This document shows positions 1 to 8,626 of a stretch of DNA of 38,653 bases, one piece after another. Positions within the stretch are counted from its first letter, which is position 1. Each line of letters opens with the position of its first letter. Under the pieces are notes generated by a model. It did no database searches. It was not told the DNA's origin and saw only the letters and a program-made list of their open reading frames with translations. The DNA comes from Candidatus Binatia bacterium (lineage in GTDB: Bacteria > Desulfobacterota > Binatia > HRBIN30), in NCBI GenBank assembly GCA_036382395.1, contig DASVHW010000156.1, forward strand, positions 1 to 38,653. Direction: 5' to 3'. The translations under genes were made by a program, and so were the position numbers.

Positions 1-1
1 C

Positions 2-229
2 TTCGGCATCGACCCCTTCGCCGAGGCTTTCACGCGCTGTGCCCGTTGTAACGAGTCCCTCGTCGCCGTCCAAAAGGAAGAGATCGCTGATCGTGTGCCA
101 CCGTACGTCTTTAGCACCCAGACGCACTTCGTGCGCTGTCCCCGCTGCCACCGGATCTACTGGCCCGCAACGCACCACGAACATGCACGCAAGGAGTTGC
201 AGGCACTTGGGATGGGCTCCGGAGTTTGA
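2..229 (+). CDS. Mut7-C RNase-domain protein, C-terminal part (5' truncated by window)
   Basis: The reading frame is open from base 2 to TGA at 227-229 and gives 75 residues with no start codon inside the window. It carries two CxxC pairs, CARC near the start and CPRC about 38 residues later. These sit in a zinc-ribbon context (RCARCNESL, then VRCPRCHRIYWPATHH) that is the signature of the C-terminal half of Mut7-C (DUF82) proteins, a PIN-like putative RNase family. The ending about 15 residues after the last zinc ligands is normal. The upstream nuclease portion lies outside the window, so catalytic residues cannot be checked. Family assignment is fairly sure; the substrate is unknown. Confidence 0.75.
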   Translation, partial: FGIDPFAEAFTRCARCNESLVAVQKEEIADRVPPYVFSTQTHFVRCPRCHRIYWPATHHEHARKELQALGMGSGV

Positions 230-447
230 CAGCCGCCCTCTTGTGGGGAGTGGCATCTGGCTTGCGTAATGGTGCACGAAATGCCGTGGAACACGTAACC
301 TCTTGGGCCTATTAGTCTGGCAGCCGCGCAAGACCTTGCGGTTTTGCAACGACTGACAACGGATCGTTACCGGCGGCCGCTTCGATTCACCTCCGGCATA
401 GCGCTTGCTACGTTCCCCTACATGTTGAATGAGGCTTCCCACATACC

Positions 448-870
448 GTGGGGGATCGGCGGTCAAAGTATATGGCACCCAGGCACGCGTTAGCAGCAGC
501 TCAGATCTTCGCCGAAGATGACGATCTCCATCTGTCGCGACTGCAGCCGGTCACCGGAGGTGAATCGCGAGCCGGCCAGTTGACCGGCACGAAGGCCCTC
601 ATGCTGGCCGTGTTGGAAGATGGTATCCGTAGCTTCCTTAGCCACTCGCGGCTTCTCGCCAACGAAGCCGAGTTTTGGATCTATTCACATCTCCGCCACT
701 CACCGTTCTCATTCACCGTGGTTTGCGAAATGCTCGGCTTGGACCCTGGAGCCGTCCGCAAAACGCTGCGGCAGATGAAGAGTGAGAACGTTTCAGCGCG
801 GAAGGCGATTCCCCGAGCCCGTCACAACGTGCGCATTCCGGGCCGGGTGTACGCTCGAAAAGCCTCTTGA
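448..870 (+). CDS. Conserved hypothetical protein, 140 aa
   Basis: The frame runs from GTG 448 (or ATG 472, in frame, giving 132 residues) to TGA at 870. Neither start has a clear ribosome binding site. The core (ALMLAVLEDGIRSF, then EAEFWI, then FSFTVVCEMLGLDPGAVRK) is helical. It resembles a short hypothetical family that I associate with deltaproteobacteria-like genomes, in which the last motif looks like a helix-turn-helix. No catalytic motif or membrane segment is visible. A regulatory or nucleic-acid-binding role is possible but is inference. The C-terminus is Arg-rich. About 220 bp without a gene lie upstream, so it is probably transcribed on its own. Confidence 0.6.
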   Translation: MGDRRSKYMAPRHALAAAQIFAEDDDLHLSRLQPVTGGESRAGQLTGTKALMLAVLEDGIRSFLSHSRLLANEAEFWIYSHLRHSPFSFTVVCEMLGLDPGAVRKTLRQMKSENVSARKAIPRARHNVRIPGRVYARKAS

Positions 871-918
871 GCCAGGCCACAATTCGCTCAGACCACGGGC
901 CCTGAACTCAGGCAATGA

Positions 919-2108
<1,190 letters not shown>

Positions 2109-2109
2109 C

Positions 2110-2637
2110 TCACCGCGGCTGTGCTTGCTGACGCACCGCCTCGAGCTTTGCCAGGTATCGCCGAAGCACCTCAAGACCATCCGGGCAGAAGCGAAATCGT
2201 TGCGTCTGCTCAAGCACGGCGTCGAAGTCCATCCAATCACCGCTGGCGATCTCCGAAGCTTGCAGAACGAACGGACCCTCAGACGTACAGCTGTAGACCA
2301 TCCCGGCCACGCGATTTGTTCCGTTTTCGTAACGCACGGGGAACAACCGCCTCAGCCGCACCTCGCTGACGCCCAACTCCTCGAGCAGTTCGCGGCGCGC
2401 GCCGGCATCGTAGTCCTCACCGGCCGCCACGACTCCACCGATGGCCACGTCCCAGAAACCGGGAAAGATGTCCTTGCTGAGCGTCCGGCGGTGCACAAAG
2501 AGCTGCCCGGCGGCGTTGAAAACCAGGATGTACACAGCACGGTGGCGTAGGTTGCGGACCCGCACTTCACGCCGCGTTGCCTGGGTGACGACGTGGTCAT
2601 TCTCATCCACCACGTCCACGAGTTCGTCAACCTTCAT
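2110..2637 (-). CDS. Nudix hydrolase, YfcD/IPP-isomerase-like
   Basis: The protein has 175 residues from ATG 2637. The Nudix box occupies residues 68-90: GxxxxxE, then seven residues, then RELLEELGV, matching GX5EX7REUXEEXGU. The N-terminus (VDVVDENDHVVTQATRREV) and the HRAVYILVFN strand are typical of the YfcD branch, which is related to isopentenyl-diphosphate isomerase. These enzymes hydrolyse nucleoside-diphosphate-linked compounds; the substrate here is unknown. The start overlaps the stop of the upstream transglutaminase-like gene as ATGA, implying translational coupling. The frame is open 48 bases further upstream, but that part is non-homologous and lies inside the neighbour. Confidence 0.88.
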   Translation of the reverse strand: MKVDELVDVVDENDHVVTQATRREVRVRNLRHRAVYILVFNAAGQLFVHRRTLSKDIFPGFWDVAIGGVVAAGEDYDAGARRELLEELGVSEVRLRRLFPVRYENGTNRVAGMVYSCTSEGPFVLQASEIASGDWMDFDAVLEQTQRFRFCPDGLEVLRRYLAKLEAVRQQAQPR

Positions 2638-3248
2638 GCCTTCTCGGGGTCGCGCTGTATTTCCGCCGTCAGTTCTTGCACCCACTGACTCAACGCTTCG
2701 AGGAACTGCTTACGCAAAGCGCGTTGGCGGGGAGTCAGCTTCGAAAGCAGTTCCTCCTTCAAGCGTTCCGGATCGCGCTCGGCCTCGGCGAAATCGTCCG
2801 CCACTACGCTCAGCAGCATGGCGCCCTTTCCATCCCACTCATCATTTCCCGGAAAACCGAACTCGCGCAGGCCACGCTCCCAGGTCGCGTCAATGTCGAC
2901 CCAGGTGTCCTCGACAGCGATCTGCAGGTAATCATGCAGATCCACGATCTCGTTCTTGCGCAGCATTTCTTGCATCGGCGGAGGGAAGACCAGAGGCGAC
3001 TCGTTAAAGCGGTGGGTACAGATCATGTGGCGTACGCGCAGCCCCAGCATTCGAAACAGCTCACCAAGCAAGTAATGCTTGCCCGAGCACGAACCCCGGC
3101 GCTGCTTGAGCACCTCGGCAGGATCTCGACTCGCCGGATAGCAATAGGGAATATCACGGACGTTCTCGAACACCTTGATGCGCGCCCGCAGAGCATCACA
3201 ACCCTGCGTCCACACACGGAAAGTTTCAAGGACAAGGTCGTTTCCCAT
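2634..3248 (-). CDS. Transglutaminase-like (papain-fold) protein
   Basis: The protein has 204 residues from ATG 3248; a TTG start at 3287 would add 13. A transglutaminase-like triad can be read: Cys54 in QRRGSCSGKHYLL, His105 in VDLHDYLQIAV, and Asp118 or Asp120 in TWVDIDATW. The fold order Cys-His-Asp fits the transglut_core family, which in bacteria includes peptidases and amidases as well as inactive scaffolds. There is no signal peptide, so it should be cytosolic. The C-terminal third is helical and charged. The stop codon overlaps the start of the Nudix hydrolase, so the two products are probably made together. The substrate is unknown. Confidence 0.78.
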   Translation of the reverse strand: MGNDLVLETFRVWTQGCDALRARIKVFENVRDIPYCYPASRDPAEVLKQRRGSCSGKHYLLGELFRMLGLRVRHMICTHRFNESPLVFPPPMQEMLRKNEIVDLHDYLQIAVEDTWVDIDATWERGLREFGFPGNDEWDGKGAMLLSVVADDFAEAERDPERLKEELLSKLTPRQRALRKQFLEALSQWVQELTAEIQRDPEKA

Positions 3249-3420
3249 GGTGACAGCTGGAGAGTAGGTGGTGTTTGGGCTCTTCAAGGGTTCCGTCTTG
3301 GTCCCAGGCCCGGCTTCGGGGTGACCTCGACGCTCGCGATAGGCTCATCGTGAGGGACTGCACTGTACTGTCGGACGGTGCCGGCGTCAATCACCGCAAC
3401 CATATTGGCGTAGCGGGTTT

Positions 3421-4053
3421 TCAGGTGTGGACGTGCACGGCGAACCGCGCCGCTTCCTCCGGCGTGTTGACATTGCGGAACGATTCATCCGCGCCCTGCA
3501 CTTTCCGCATGACGGCCTCGAGGATGTAGTCGACCTGGATCATCGGCAAGAACTCCCTGATGGCGCGCGCCCCCCCACGCAGGGCCTCTCCCATCCGGTC
3601 GCGTAAGGCGGTAGCGTACACCGCATGCAACGGTTCGATGTCCCCGTCCCACCAGGGAACGACCGCGTCTTGCCCCTCGACACAGTTGATCAAGAACCCA
3701 ATGGGTTCCACGCGCAAGAATGGCATGTCGCACGCAACCACGAAGGCATACGGGTATCGAACCAGACGCAGGCCCGCGTGGATCCCGGCGAGAGGGCCGT
3801 GCCCGAGGAATTCATCCCGTGTCACCTCCACGTCAAACTGGGCGTACTTTTCCGGCCGATTGCTGACGACCACAACTTGCGGAAAGCAGCGCTGGAAAAG
3901 TCCGAGCGTGCGCTGAAATACCGTTTGGCCGTTCACCGTCAGAAACGCCTTGTCTGCCCCACCCATGCGGCTGTTCTTGCCACCGGCAAGGATCACACCG
4001 GCCACCGCATCGCTGAGCCACTGCGCTTTTACGTCCCCTTGTGCCGGGGCCAT
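3421..4053 (-). CDS. mobA: Molybdenum cofactor guanylyltransferase MobA
   Basis: MobA transfers GMP from GTP to molybdopterin to make the guanine dinucleotide form of the cofactor. The start is ATG 4053, giving 210 residues, close to the family norm; the frame extends upstream without homology. The nucleotidyltransferase signature LAGGKNSRMGGADKAF begins near residue 22. GPLAGIHAGL, the metal-site VACDMPF and the C-terminal NVNTPEEAARF follow in the usual order. No other Mo-cofactor gene is nearby. The only possible client in the window is the decayed aldehyde ferredoxin oxidoreductase at 35822-36175, and AOR enzymes normally use a tungstopterin without the nucleotide, so a direct link is doubtful. 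Confidence 0.9.
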   Translation of the reverse strand: MAPAQGDVKAQWLSDAVAGVILAGGKNSRMGGADKAFLTVNGQTVFQRTLGLFQRCFPQVVVVSNRPEKYAQFDVEVTRDEFLGHGPLAGIHAGLRLVRYPYAFVVACDMPFLRVEPIGFLINCVEGQDAVVPWWDGDIEPLHAVYATALRDRMGEALRGGARAIREFLPMIQVDYILEAVMRKVQGADESFRNVNTPEEAARFAVHVHT

Positions 4054-4299
4054 CTTTCTCTGCACCTTCAAGCCGGCCGGCCCCCCCGGGGCTCGGCTAC
4101 TCCGCACCGAAGCATAGGAACGCCCCAACAAAGAGTCAAGAATACCCGGCTACGCGTAATGCATCGTCACGCCGGTAACTCTGGGTTGGGATGAGCCCTG
4201 GCGATGCCACGGTCACGACCGCGGCGCGCAAACCGTGCACAATTCCTCTCCCAGTCACCGTGTGATTGTGTTAATAATCGGCCAAGCCTTAGCGGCTCG

Positions 4300-4581
4300 A
4301 TGACGGACAAGCGGATCTATATTAGGCTCGGCGACAAGGTGATTCACCGTAACTACGAAGAGTGGGGCGAGGGGGTCGTTGTGGAGGAAATGACCTCGTC
4401 GGTGCCCGGAGGAACTTGTTTGGTCCGCATCCTCTTCGAGGACGGGCAAAAGCGCACGTTCAACAACGACATGGACAACGACCTGTGCTGTTACTATTTT
4501 GGGGTCCGTCGGTGCCGGCAGTTCGACTTTGAACCGACCGCGTCGACCCGCCGTCTGGTACACCGGCGGTTCGATCCCTGA
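4300..4581 (+). CDS. DUF3553-like small protein, 93 aa
   Basis: The start is ATG 4300; upstream in-frame codons back to 4204 show no protein-like character. The protein begins MTDKRIYIRLGDKVIHRNYE. It continues with an EWGEGVVVEE strand, a turn, LVRILFEDGQKRTF, and a Cys-containing stretch (LCCYYFGVRRC). The pattern 'conditions at one end, gap, function with FEDGxKRTF' resembles the small SH3-like DUF3553 family (EWGxGxV...V.FEhxGkxT). No enzyme residues are visible. Three clustered cysteines (two adjacent, one six residues later) could bind metal, but there is no clean CxxC pair. It is flanked by converging genes and is probably monocistronic. Confidence 0.65.
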   Translation: MTDKRIYIRLGDKVIHRNYEEWGEGVVVEEMTSSVPGGTCLVRILFEDGQKRTFNNDMDNDLCCYYFGVRRCRQFDFEPTASTRRLVHRRFDP

Positions 4582-4624
4582 GCGGGCGGCGGCAAAACCG
4601 GAAACGCCAGTTGGCGTTCAGACT

Positions 4625-5188
4625 CTATGCCCGGGCAGCGATGGCTTCGGCGTGGGCAACGCCCTCCGGTGACAGGTACTCGCGCATGAAACGCTGTAGC
4701 GCTCGGAGCGCCTTGTCCGCATCGTCGAAAAGCGCCTCACGCACCCATTCGCCGCGCACCCAGCAATCGAAGGAGGGGGCTTCGCCAAGGCTCAACTCAA
4801 GCAGCCGTTCGCCCAGGGGCATCCCCGTCACCAGGATCCGCAGCGACCGGCCGCAATCGACGATCACGCCTCGCGCGTATGGCGGCAGTGCAACCAATCT
4901 CTTCACTCGATCCAATTCACGCTCCGGGTACGCGGTTTCGGCGAGGCGAACATACCCCCAGCCTCCCTCGGGTGGGTCAGCAGCCACCAGCAGCTTCAGG
5001 TTGTGGTCGGTGAGACGATCTTTCGCCTTCTCTTGCTCGAAGTCGCGGGCCACCTGAAAGAACTGGCTGCCGGCCGGACCTGCGGGGCGCTTCACTCGCC
5101 CTTTTTCGTTGCCGCCGAGATCCACCCACCAACGATTGGTGACCGTTGGCTTCTGGGCCGTTTTGTCCTCGGTGGTTTTCTTCGCCAT
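4625..5188 (-). CDS. Hypothetical protein, 187 aa, partner of the downstream-coupled metallopeptidase
   Basis: The start is ATG 5188, seven bases after the stop of the ImmA-like peptidase gene, so the two form one operon. The protein is soluble and charged. The N-terminal 25 residues are Lys/Thr-rich and probably disordered (MAKKTTEDKTAQKPTVT). A mixed alpha/beta body follows, with FFQVARDFEQEKAKDRL, RGVIVDCGRSLRILVTGMPLGERLL and FDCWVRGEWVREALFDD. I recognise no family, membrane segment or catalytic motif. As the gene following an ImmA/IrrE-like peptidase it could be a substrate, repressor or modulator, but that rests on position only. It lacks an obvious helix-turn-helix, unlike classical ImmR partners. 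Confidence 0.6.
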   Translation of the reverse strand: MAKKTTEDKTAQKPTVTNRWWVDLGGNEKGRVKRPAGPAGSQFFQVARDFEQEKAKDRLTDHNLKLLVAADPPEGGWGYVRLAETAYPERELDRVKRLVALPPYARGVIVDCGRSLRILVTGMPLGERLLELSLGEAPSFDCWVRGEWVREALFDDADKALRALQRFMREYLSPEGVAHAEAIAARA

Positions 5189-5195
5189 TCCAAGC

Positions 5196-5600
5196 TCAGC
5201 GCCGCCCGCCCCCATTATGGCGATGGTTGCCGTTATTCAAGCCCTTGACCATACGCAGGGCAAAGCTATCAGCCTTGCGTTCGGCGTCGGTCCAAAAAAC
5301 ATAATGGCCCATCTCGTGGTAGACGGCGTTTACCCACTGCCGTTCGGAATTGTATTTCCGACCATTCTTCCAGTTCTCTGGATGCAGCAGATGGATTTTG
5401 CCGTCCTCGTACGTTTTGCCGACTGTCCGTCCCCAATCGAGATACTCGAACCATTCAATGGTTGGACGTTTGAGATGGTAGAAACGACACAAGCCGCTTA
5501 TCGCCCGATTGAAATCAGGTGACCGGTGATCCCGGAAAAAGGCAGTCAGGTACTTTTGAATTACACGCCGTTCTTTCAGCGGCGGCAAAATCATACGCAT
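5196..5600 (-). CDS. ImmA/IrrE-like zinc metallopeptidase (HEMGH)
   Basis: The protein is a putative single-domain zinc peptidase of 134 residues. The core VNAVYHEMGHYVFW supplies HExxH, and the following DAERKADSFALRMV resembles the E-x-x-A-x-x-FA helix that gives the third zinc ligand in ImmA/IrrE (COG2856) proteins. The short distance, with the downstream Glu about ten residues on, fits that family. ATG 5600 is chosen over ATG 5633 because a promoter -10 element covers 5631-5636, which would place the latter upstream of transcription. No signal peptide is seen. ImmA-type enzymes cleave repressors or other regulators; the target here is unknown. The next gene starts 7 bp after the stop. Confidence 0.7.
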   Translation of the reverse strand: MRMILPPLKERRVIQKYLTAFFRDHRSPDFNRAISGLCRFYHLKRPTIEWFEYLDWGRTVGKTYEDGKIHLLHPENWKNGRKYNSERQWVNAVYHEMGHYVFWTDAERKADSFALRMVKGLNNGNHRHNGGGRR

Positions 5601-5630
5601 GGAGATACCCCGGAAACTACCGTGTGATGA

Positions 5631-5659
5631 CATATAGTGAGCGCACTGATGAAAGTCAA
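5631..5659 (-). promoter_or_regulatory. Sigma-70-type promoter for the metallopeptidase pair
   Basis: Reading the minus strand, TTGACT (5659-5654) is followed by a 17-base spacer and TATATG (5636-5631). This matches the -35 at 5 of 6 positions and the -10 at 5 of 6. Transcription would start near 5624, leaving a leader of about 24 bases before ATG 5600. The leader contains a CGGGG stretch at ribosome-binding distance. Confidence 0.6.
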
Positions 5660-5863
5660 CGTGACAATCCTCAGCTCAGAGCGTCATGCTTAACGCACCA
5701 TTTCCCTCGTGTTATTAAGATGTTACACGCTGCCGTCAACACGGGCGCCAGTCCGTCGACTTGCCGACAGACCCCGGATCGGCCCCGGGCAGCGTTCATA
5801 CAATTTCGCTAAGCGAGATCTGCACTAGATTGCAATTGGGGCGTCCGCTATCATTTATAGCGC

Positions 5864-6655
5864 ATGTATCCAGTCTTGTTCCGGATCGGACCGCTGACTA
5901 TCTATGGCTACGGCCTGATGATGGCTATTGCCTTCCTGACCGCTGCCCATTTGACAGGCAGGGAGCTCACTCGGAAGGGTTTTGATGGCGATTCGGCGTC
6001 GACCCTGGTCTTCTGGGCCGCAATTGGCGGCTTGGTGGGCGCCCGCACTTTGGCCATTCTCGGCGACTGGCGCGGGTTCCTTGAGGATCCAATTCACACC
6101 ATTTTCAGTGGTGCCGGCTTCGTGTGGTACGGAGGCTTTTTAGGTGGAGTGGTGGCCGTCAGCTGGAGCATGCGGCGTCTCCGGCTTCCCTGGCTGATGA
6201 CGGTCGACTGCATCGCCCCTGGACTGGCGTTGGCCCACGGCATCGGTCGCATCGGATGCCAGCTTGCCGGCGACGGCGACTGGGGTCGGGAAACGGTGCT
6301 CCCTTGGGGCATGGCCTACCCGAACGCAATTGTCGGTTGGCATTATCCGCCCGGCGTGCGCGTGCACCCGACCCCGCTGTACGAGTTGCTCGCATACGTG
6401 CTGATCTTCCTCTTCCTCTGGTCTATTCGGACACGCCAGCATACAGATGGCGCTCTTTTTTGGTGGTACCTCGTTCTTGCATCCGCTGCGCGCTTCATGG
6501 TTGAGTTCGTCCGCATCAATCCCCGCATCGTGTTTGGCCTCACCGAAGCACAAGCCATCAGCCTGGCGCTCATGGCGATTGGCGCCTGGCGGCTCGTGGC
6601 GACACGCGGCCTGTCGGTTCATGCCGCCCCTTCATTCAGTCCGTCGAAGCAATGA
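5864..6655 (+). CDS. lgt: Prolipoprotein diacylglyceryl transferase Lgt
   Basis: Lgt is an inner-membrane enzyme that transfers diacylglyceryl from phosphatidylglycerol to the lipobox cysteine of prolipoproteins. The 263-residue length is normal. The start region MYPVLFRIGPLTIYGYGLMM is typical. The Lgt signature HGIGRIGCQLAGDGDWG is intact and is followed by the conserved VHPTPLYE. Several membrane segments flank these. The stop overlaps the start of the thioredoxin gene as ATGA, so the two are coupled. Lipoprotein maturation and envelope thiol chemistry are thus co-expressed here. Confidence 0.96.
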   Translation: MYPVLFRIGPLTIYGYGLMMAIAFLTAAHLTGRELTRKGFDGDSASTLVFWAAIGGLVGARTLAILGDWRGFLEDPIHTIFSGAGFVWYGGFLGGVVAVSWSMRRLRLPWLMTVDCIAPGLALAHGIGRIGCQLAGDGDWGRETVLPWGMAYPNAIVGWHYPPGVRVHPTPLYELLAYVLIFLFLWSIRTRQHTDGALFWWYLVLASAARFMVEFVRINPRIVFGLTEAQAISLALMAIGAWRLVATRGLSVHAAPSFSPSKQ

Positions 6656-7212
6656 AGCGCTGGGGCCTACCGGTGGGCTTTCTTCTGATTGCCCTGGGAG
6701 CCGCGTTCTACTTCCAGCAGTTACAGGCTAGCGGACGGGCGGGATTTCCAGCGCCGGACTTCACCTTGAAGGACCTTCAAGGGCACCCTTATCATCTCGC
6801 TGACTTCCGAGGGAAAATCGTGTTCCTGAATGTCTGGGCGACATGGTGTCCTCCCTGCAGGATGGAAATGCCTTCGATGGAGCACCTCTATCGGCGGCTG
6901 AGAGACAAAGACTTTGTTATGCTCGCGGTGAGTGAAGACGAGGATGGGAAGGCCGTGGTTCAAAGTTTCGTCAATCAGGTCGGCCTCACGTTTCCCGTCC
7001 TCATGGACCCAGACGGCGTCGTTCCTGGCCGTTACGGCGTGACGGGTTACCCTGAAACATTTGTCATCGATCGGGAAGGTCGGGTTATCCAACACACCAT
7101 CGGGCCCGAGGATTGGGAGAGCGAACAAGCGTACGCATATTTCGCTCGCTTACTGGAAGCGGGGGCAGGAACGACTCAGGCCACCGGTGAAAACGCGCGA
7201 ACAGGCGGCTAG
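6652..7212 (+). CDS. TlpA/ResA-like membrane-anchored thioredoxin
   Basis: The protein is a periplasmic thiol-disulfide oxidoreductase of 186 residues. Residues 5-21 form an uncleaved N-terminal membrane anchor. The AhpC/TSA-Redoxin region starts with PAPDFTLKDLQG. The active site is WCPPC (Cys66, Cys69) in LNVWATWCPPCRMEMPSM, and the cis-proline loop is VTGYPETFVIDREG. WCPPC is typical of TlpA/ResA proteins that reduce cytochrome c apoproteins or copper sites, but no cytochrome maturation gene is present in the window. It overlaps lgt by 4 bp. The C-terminal 20 residues are polar and probably disordered. Confidence 0.9.
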   Translation: MKRWGLPVGFLLIALGAAFYFQQLQASGRAGFPAPDFTLKDLQGHPYHLADFRGKIVFLNVWATWCPPCRMEMPSMEHLYRRLRDKDFVMLAVSEDEDGKAVVQSFVNQVGLTFPVLMDPDGVVPGRYGVTGYPETFVIDREGRVIQHTIGPEDWESEQAYAYFARLLEAGAGTTQATGENARTGG

Positions 7213-7243
7213 GGGCTGGCAGAAGCCCGTCGAGCCCGCGCCG

Positions 7244-8536
7244 GTGAATCACAATCCACGCCTCGCATCCGTTTGCGCGGCGACGCTTTCCACCTGCCTC
7301 TTGCTGACACTGGCTCCCCGCGGGGCCGGAGCCAAAGAGACCTTCTCCATCGACTACATCGTTACCGTCTCTGCGACCAACCCACACATCGCGCGGGTCC
7401 GGTGGGAACTGACCGGCATCGAGGAGATCGCTCAACTGCGACTTCGTTTCCCGTCCGCACGGTTCGACACCTTCCAGGGCACCGGTAAGTTGCAGCCGGT
7501 CGAAGGCGGCCTGCTATGGGAGCCTGGGGGACCGTATGCTCACCTCAGCTACCGGGTCAAGATCGACCACATTCGGGGTCAGCACCAGCGCTACGACAGT
7601 TACGCAGGTCACGACTGGATCGTCACCCGAGCACGTGATCTGTTTCCTCGAATTGGCATCGATTGCCATCCCGACACCAAAGGCACTCCCAAGTCGCGCG
7701 CGCGCCTGATTTTCCGCCTGCCGCGTGGCTGGCGGAGCGCGGCACCTCTGCCCGCTTTGGGTCCCGACACCTACCACTTGAGCGAGCCAGGGAAGATTCT
7801 TGATCGGCCGCGCGGCTGGTTTGCGCTAGGCAAGTTCGACTTGGATCGCCAGGAGATCGCACAGGTGATGATCGAGTTGGTGCGGGTGCCCGGCTCGGCC
7901 CTGTCTCCGACGGCCCTGTTTCACTTCCTGGATCGGACTCTGCCCGCGCTGAAGAAACTCCTTCTCGCCCGGCCCGAGTCCCTGCTGGTGGTGAGCGCCC
8001 CCGATCCCATGTGGCACGGCGGCATCAGCGGGGAGCATTCGCTCTTCATGCATGCCGGCCGTCCACTGCGTACGCCCGACAAGACATCGCCTTACCTGCA
8101 CGAGTTGTTTCACGTCTTACAGCCGTACAAGCCCGCGGCTGATGCCGACTGGATCGAGGAAGGGCTGGCGGAGTTCTACTCGCTCGAACTGCAACGTCGC
8201 GCCGGATTGATCGACGCGGCGGCGTACGCGCGGGCACTCGGCTATTTCGAGCGCTTCGGCCTGTGGAACGTCGACCTCACCCAGCAGCAAGACAACGCCG
8301 CCACCAACAACAGTGCCCCGCTGGTGATGCATGTGCTTGACCAGCGCATCCAACGGGCAACCGCCGGCAAGAGGCGCTTGGACGATGCCGTAACCCAGCT
8401 GGCGCAGGAGGGCGGAGAGGTCAACACCGCTCGCTTCCTGCATTCGGTAAACCAGGCGAGCGGGAGAAACTTTGCGAAATTTTTCGAGCGGCATGTTCTG
8501 CGTGGGACACCGCCTGATGTGAACACGGCGCAATAG
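7244..8536 (+). CDS. Secreted peptidase of the MA clan (HELFH)
   Basis: The chosen start, GTG 7244, gives a clean signal peptide (VNHNPRLASVCAATLSTCLL then a hydrophobic run to GAGA, cut near residue 30) and 430 residues. GTG 7187, inside the tail of the thioredoxin gene, is an alternative. The zinc site HELFH is at 286-290, and WIEEGLAEFY follows at 303-312, supplying the third Glu. This is the Peptidase_MA/M61-like arrangement with a short 15-residue spacer. The N-terminal half is beta-rich, as in M61 N-domains. The product should be periplasmic or exported. Substrates are unknown. It lies 31 bp after the thioredoxin gene and probably shares its transcript. Confidence 0.72.
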   Translation: MNHNPRLASVCAATLSTCLLLTLAPRGAGAKETFSIDYIVTVSATNPHIARVRWELTGIEEIAQLRLRFPSARFDTFQGTGKLQPVEGGLLWEPGGPYAHLSYRVKIDHIRGQHQRYDSYAGHDWIVTRARDLFPRIGIDCHPDTKGTPKSRARLIFRLPRGWRSAAPLPALGPDTYHLSEPGKILDRPRGWFALGKFDLDRQEIAQVMIELVRVPGSALSPTALFHFLDRTLPALKKLLLARPESLLVVSAPDPMWHGGISGEHSLFMHAGRPLRTPDKTSPYLHELFHVLQPYKPAADADWIEEGLAEFYSLELQRRAGLIDAAAYARALGYFERFGLWNVDLTQQQDNAATNNSAPLVMHVLDQRIQRATAGKRRLDDAVTQLAQEGGEVNTARFLHSVNQASGRNFAKFFERHVLRGTPPDVNTAQ

Positions 8537-8626
8537 CCGTGGGCCTGCGGAAGCGGCGTGATGCCGCAACGCCTGGTTCCCTGCCACGCTCAGGGCTATG
8601 CTTATCGTGACGGAGGACCGAAAAGC

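Noticed and set aside
290-346. Possible rRNA-like fragment (CCTCTTGGGCCTATTAGTCTGG) and a hairpin with TTTT at 327-345.
   Set aside because: The resemblance to the reverse of a 23S 5' end covers only a few bases, and no further rRNA sequence follows. The hairpin stem is only 5 bp.
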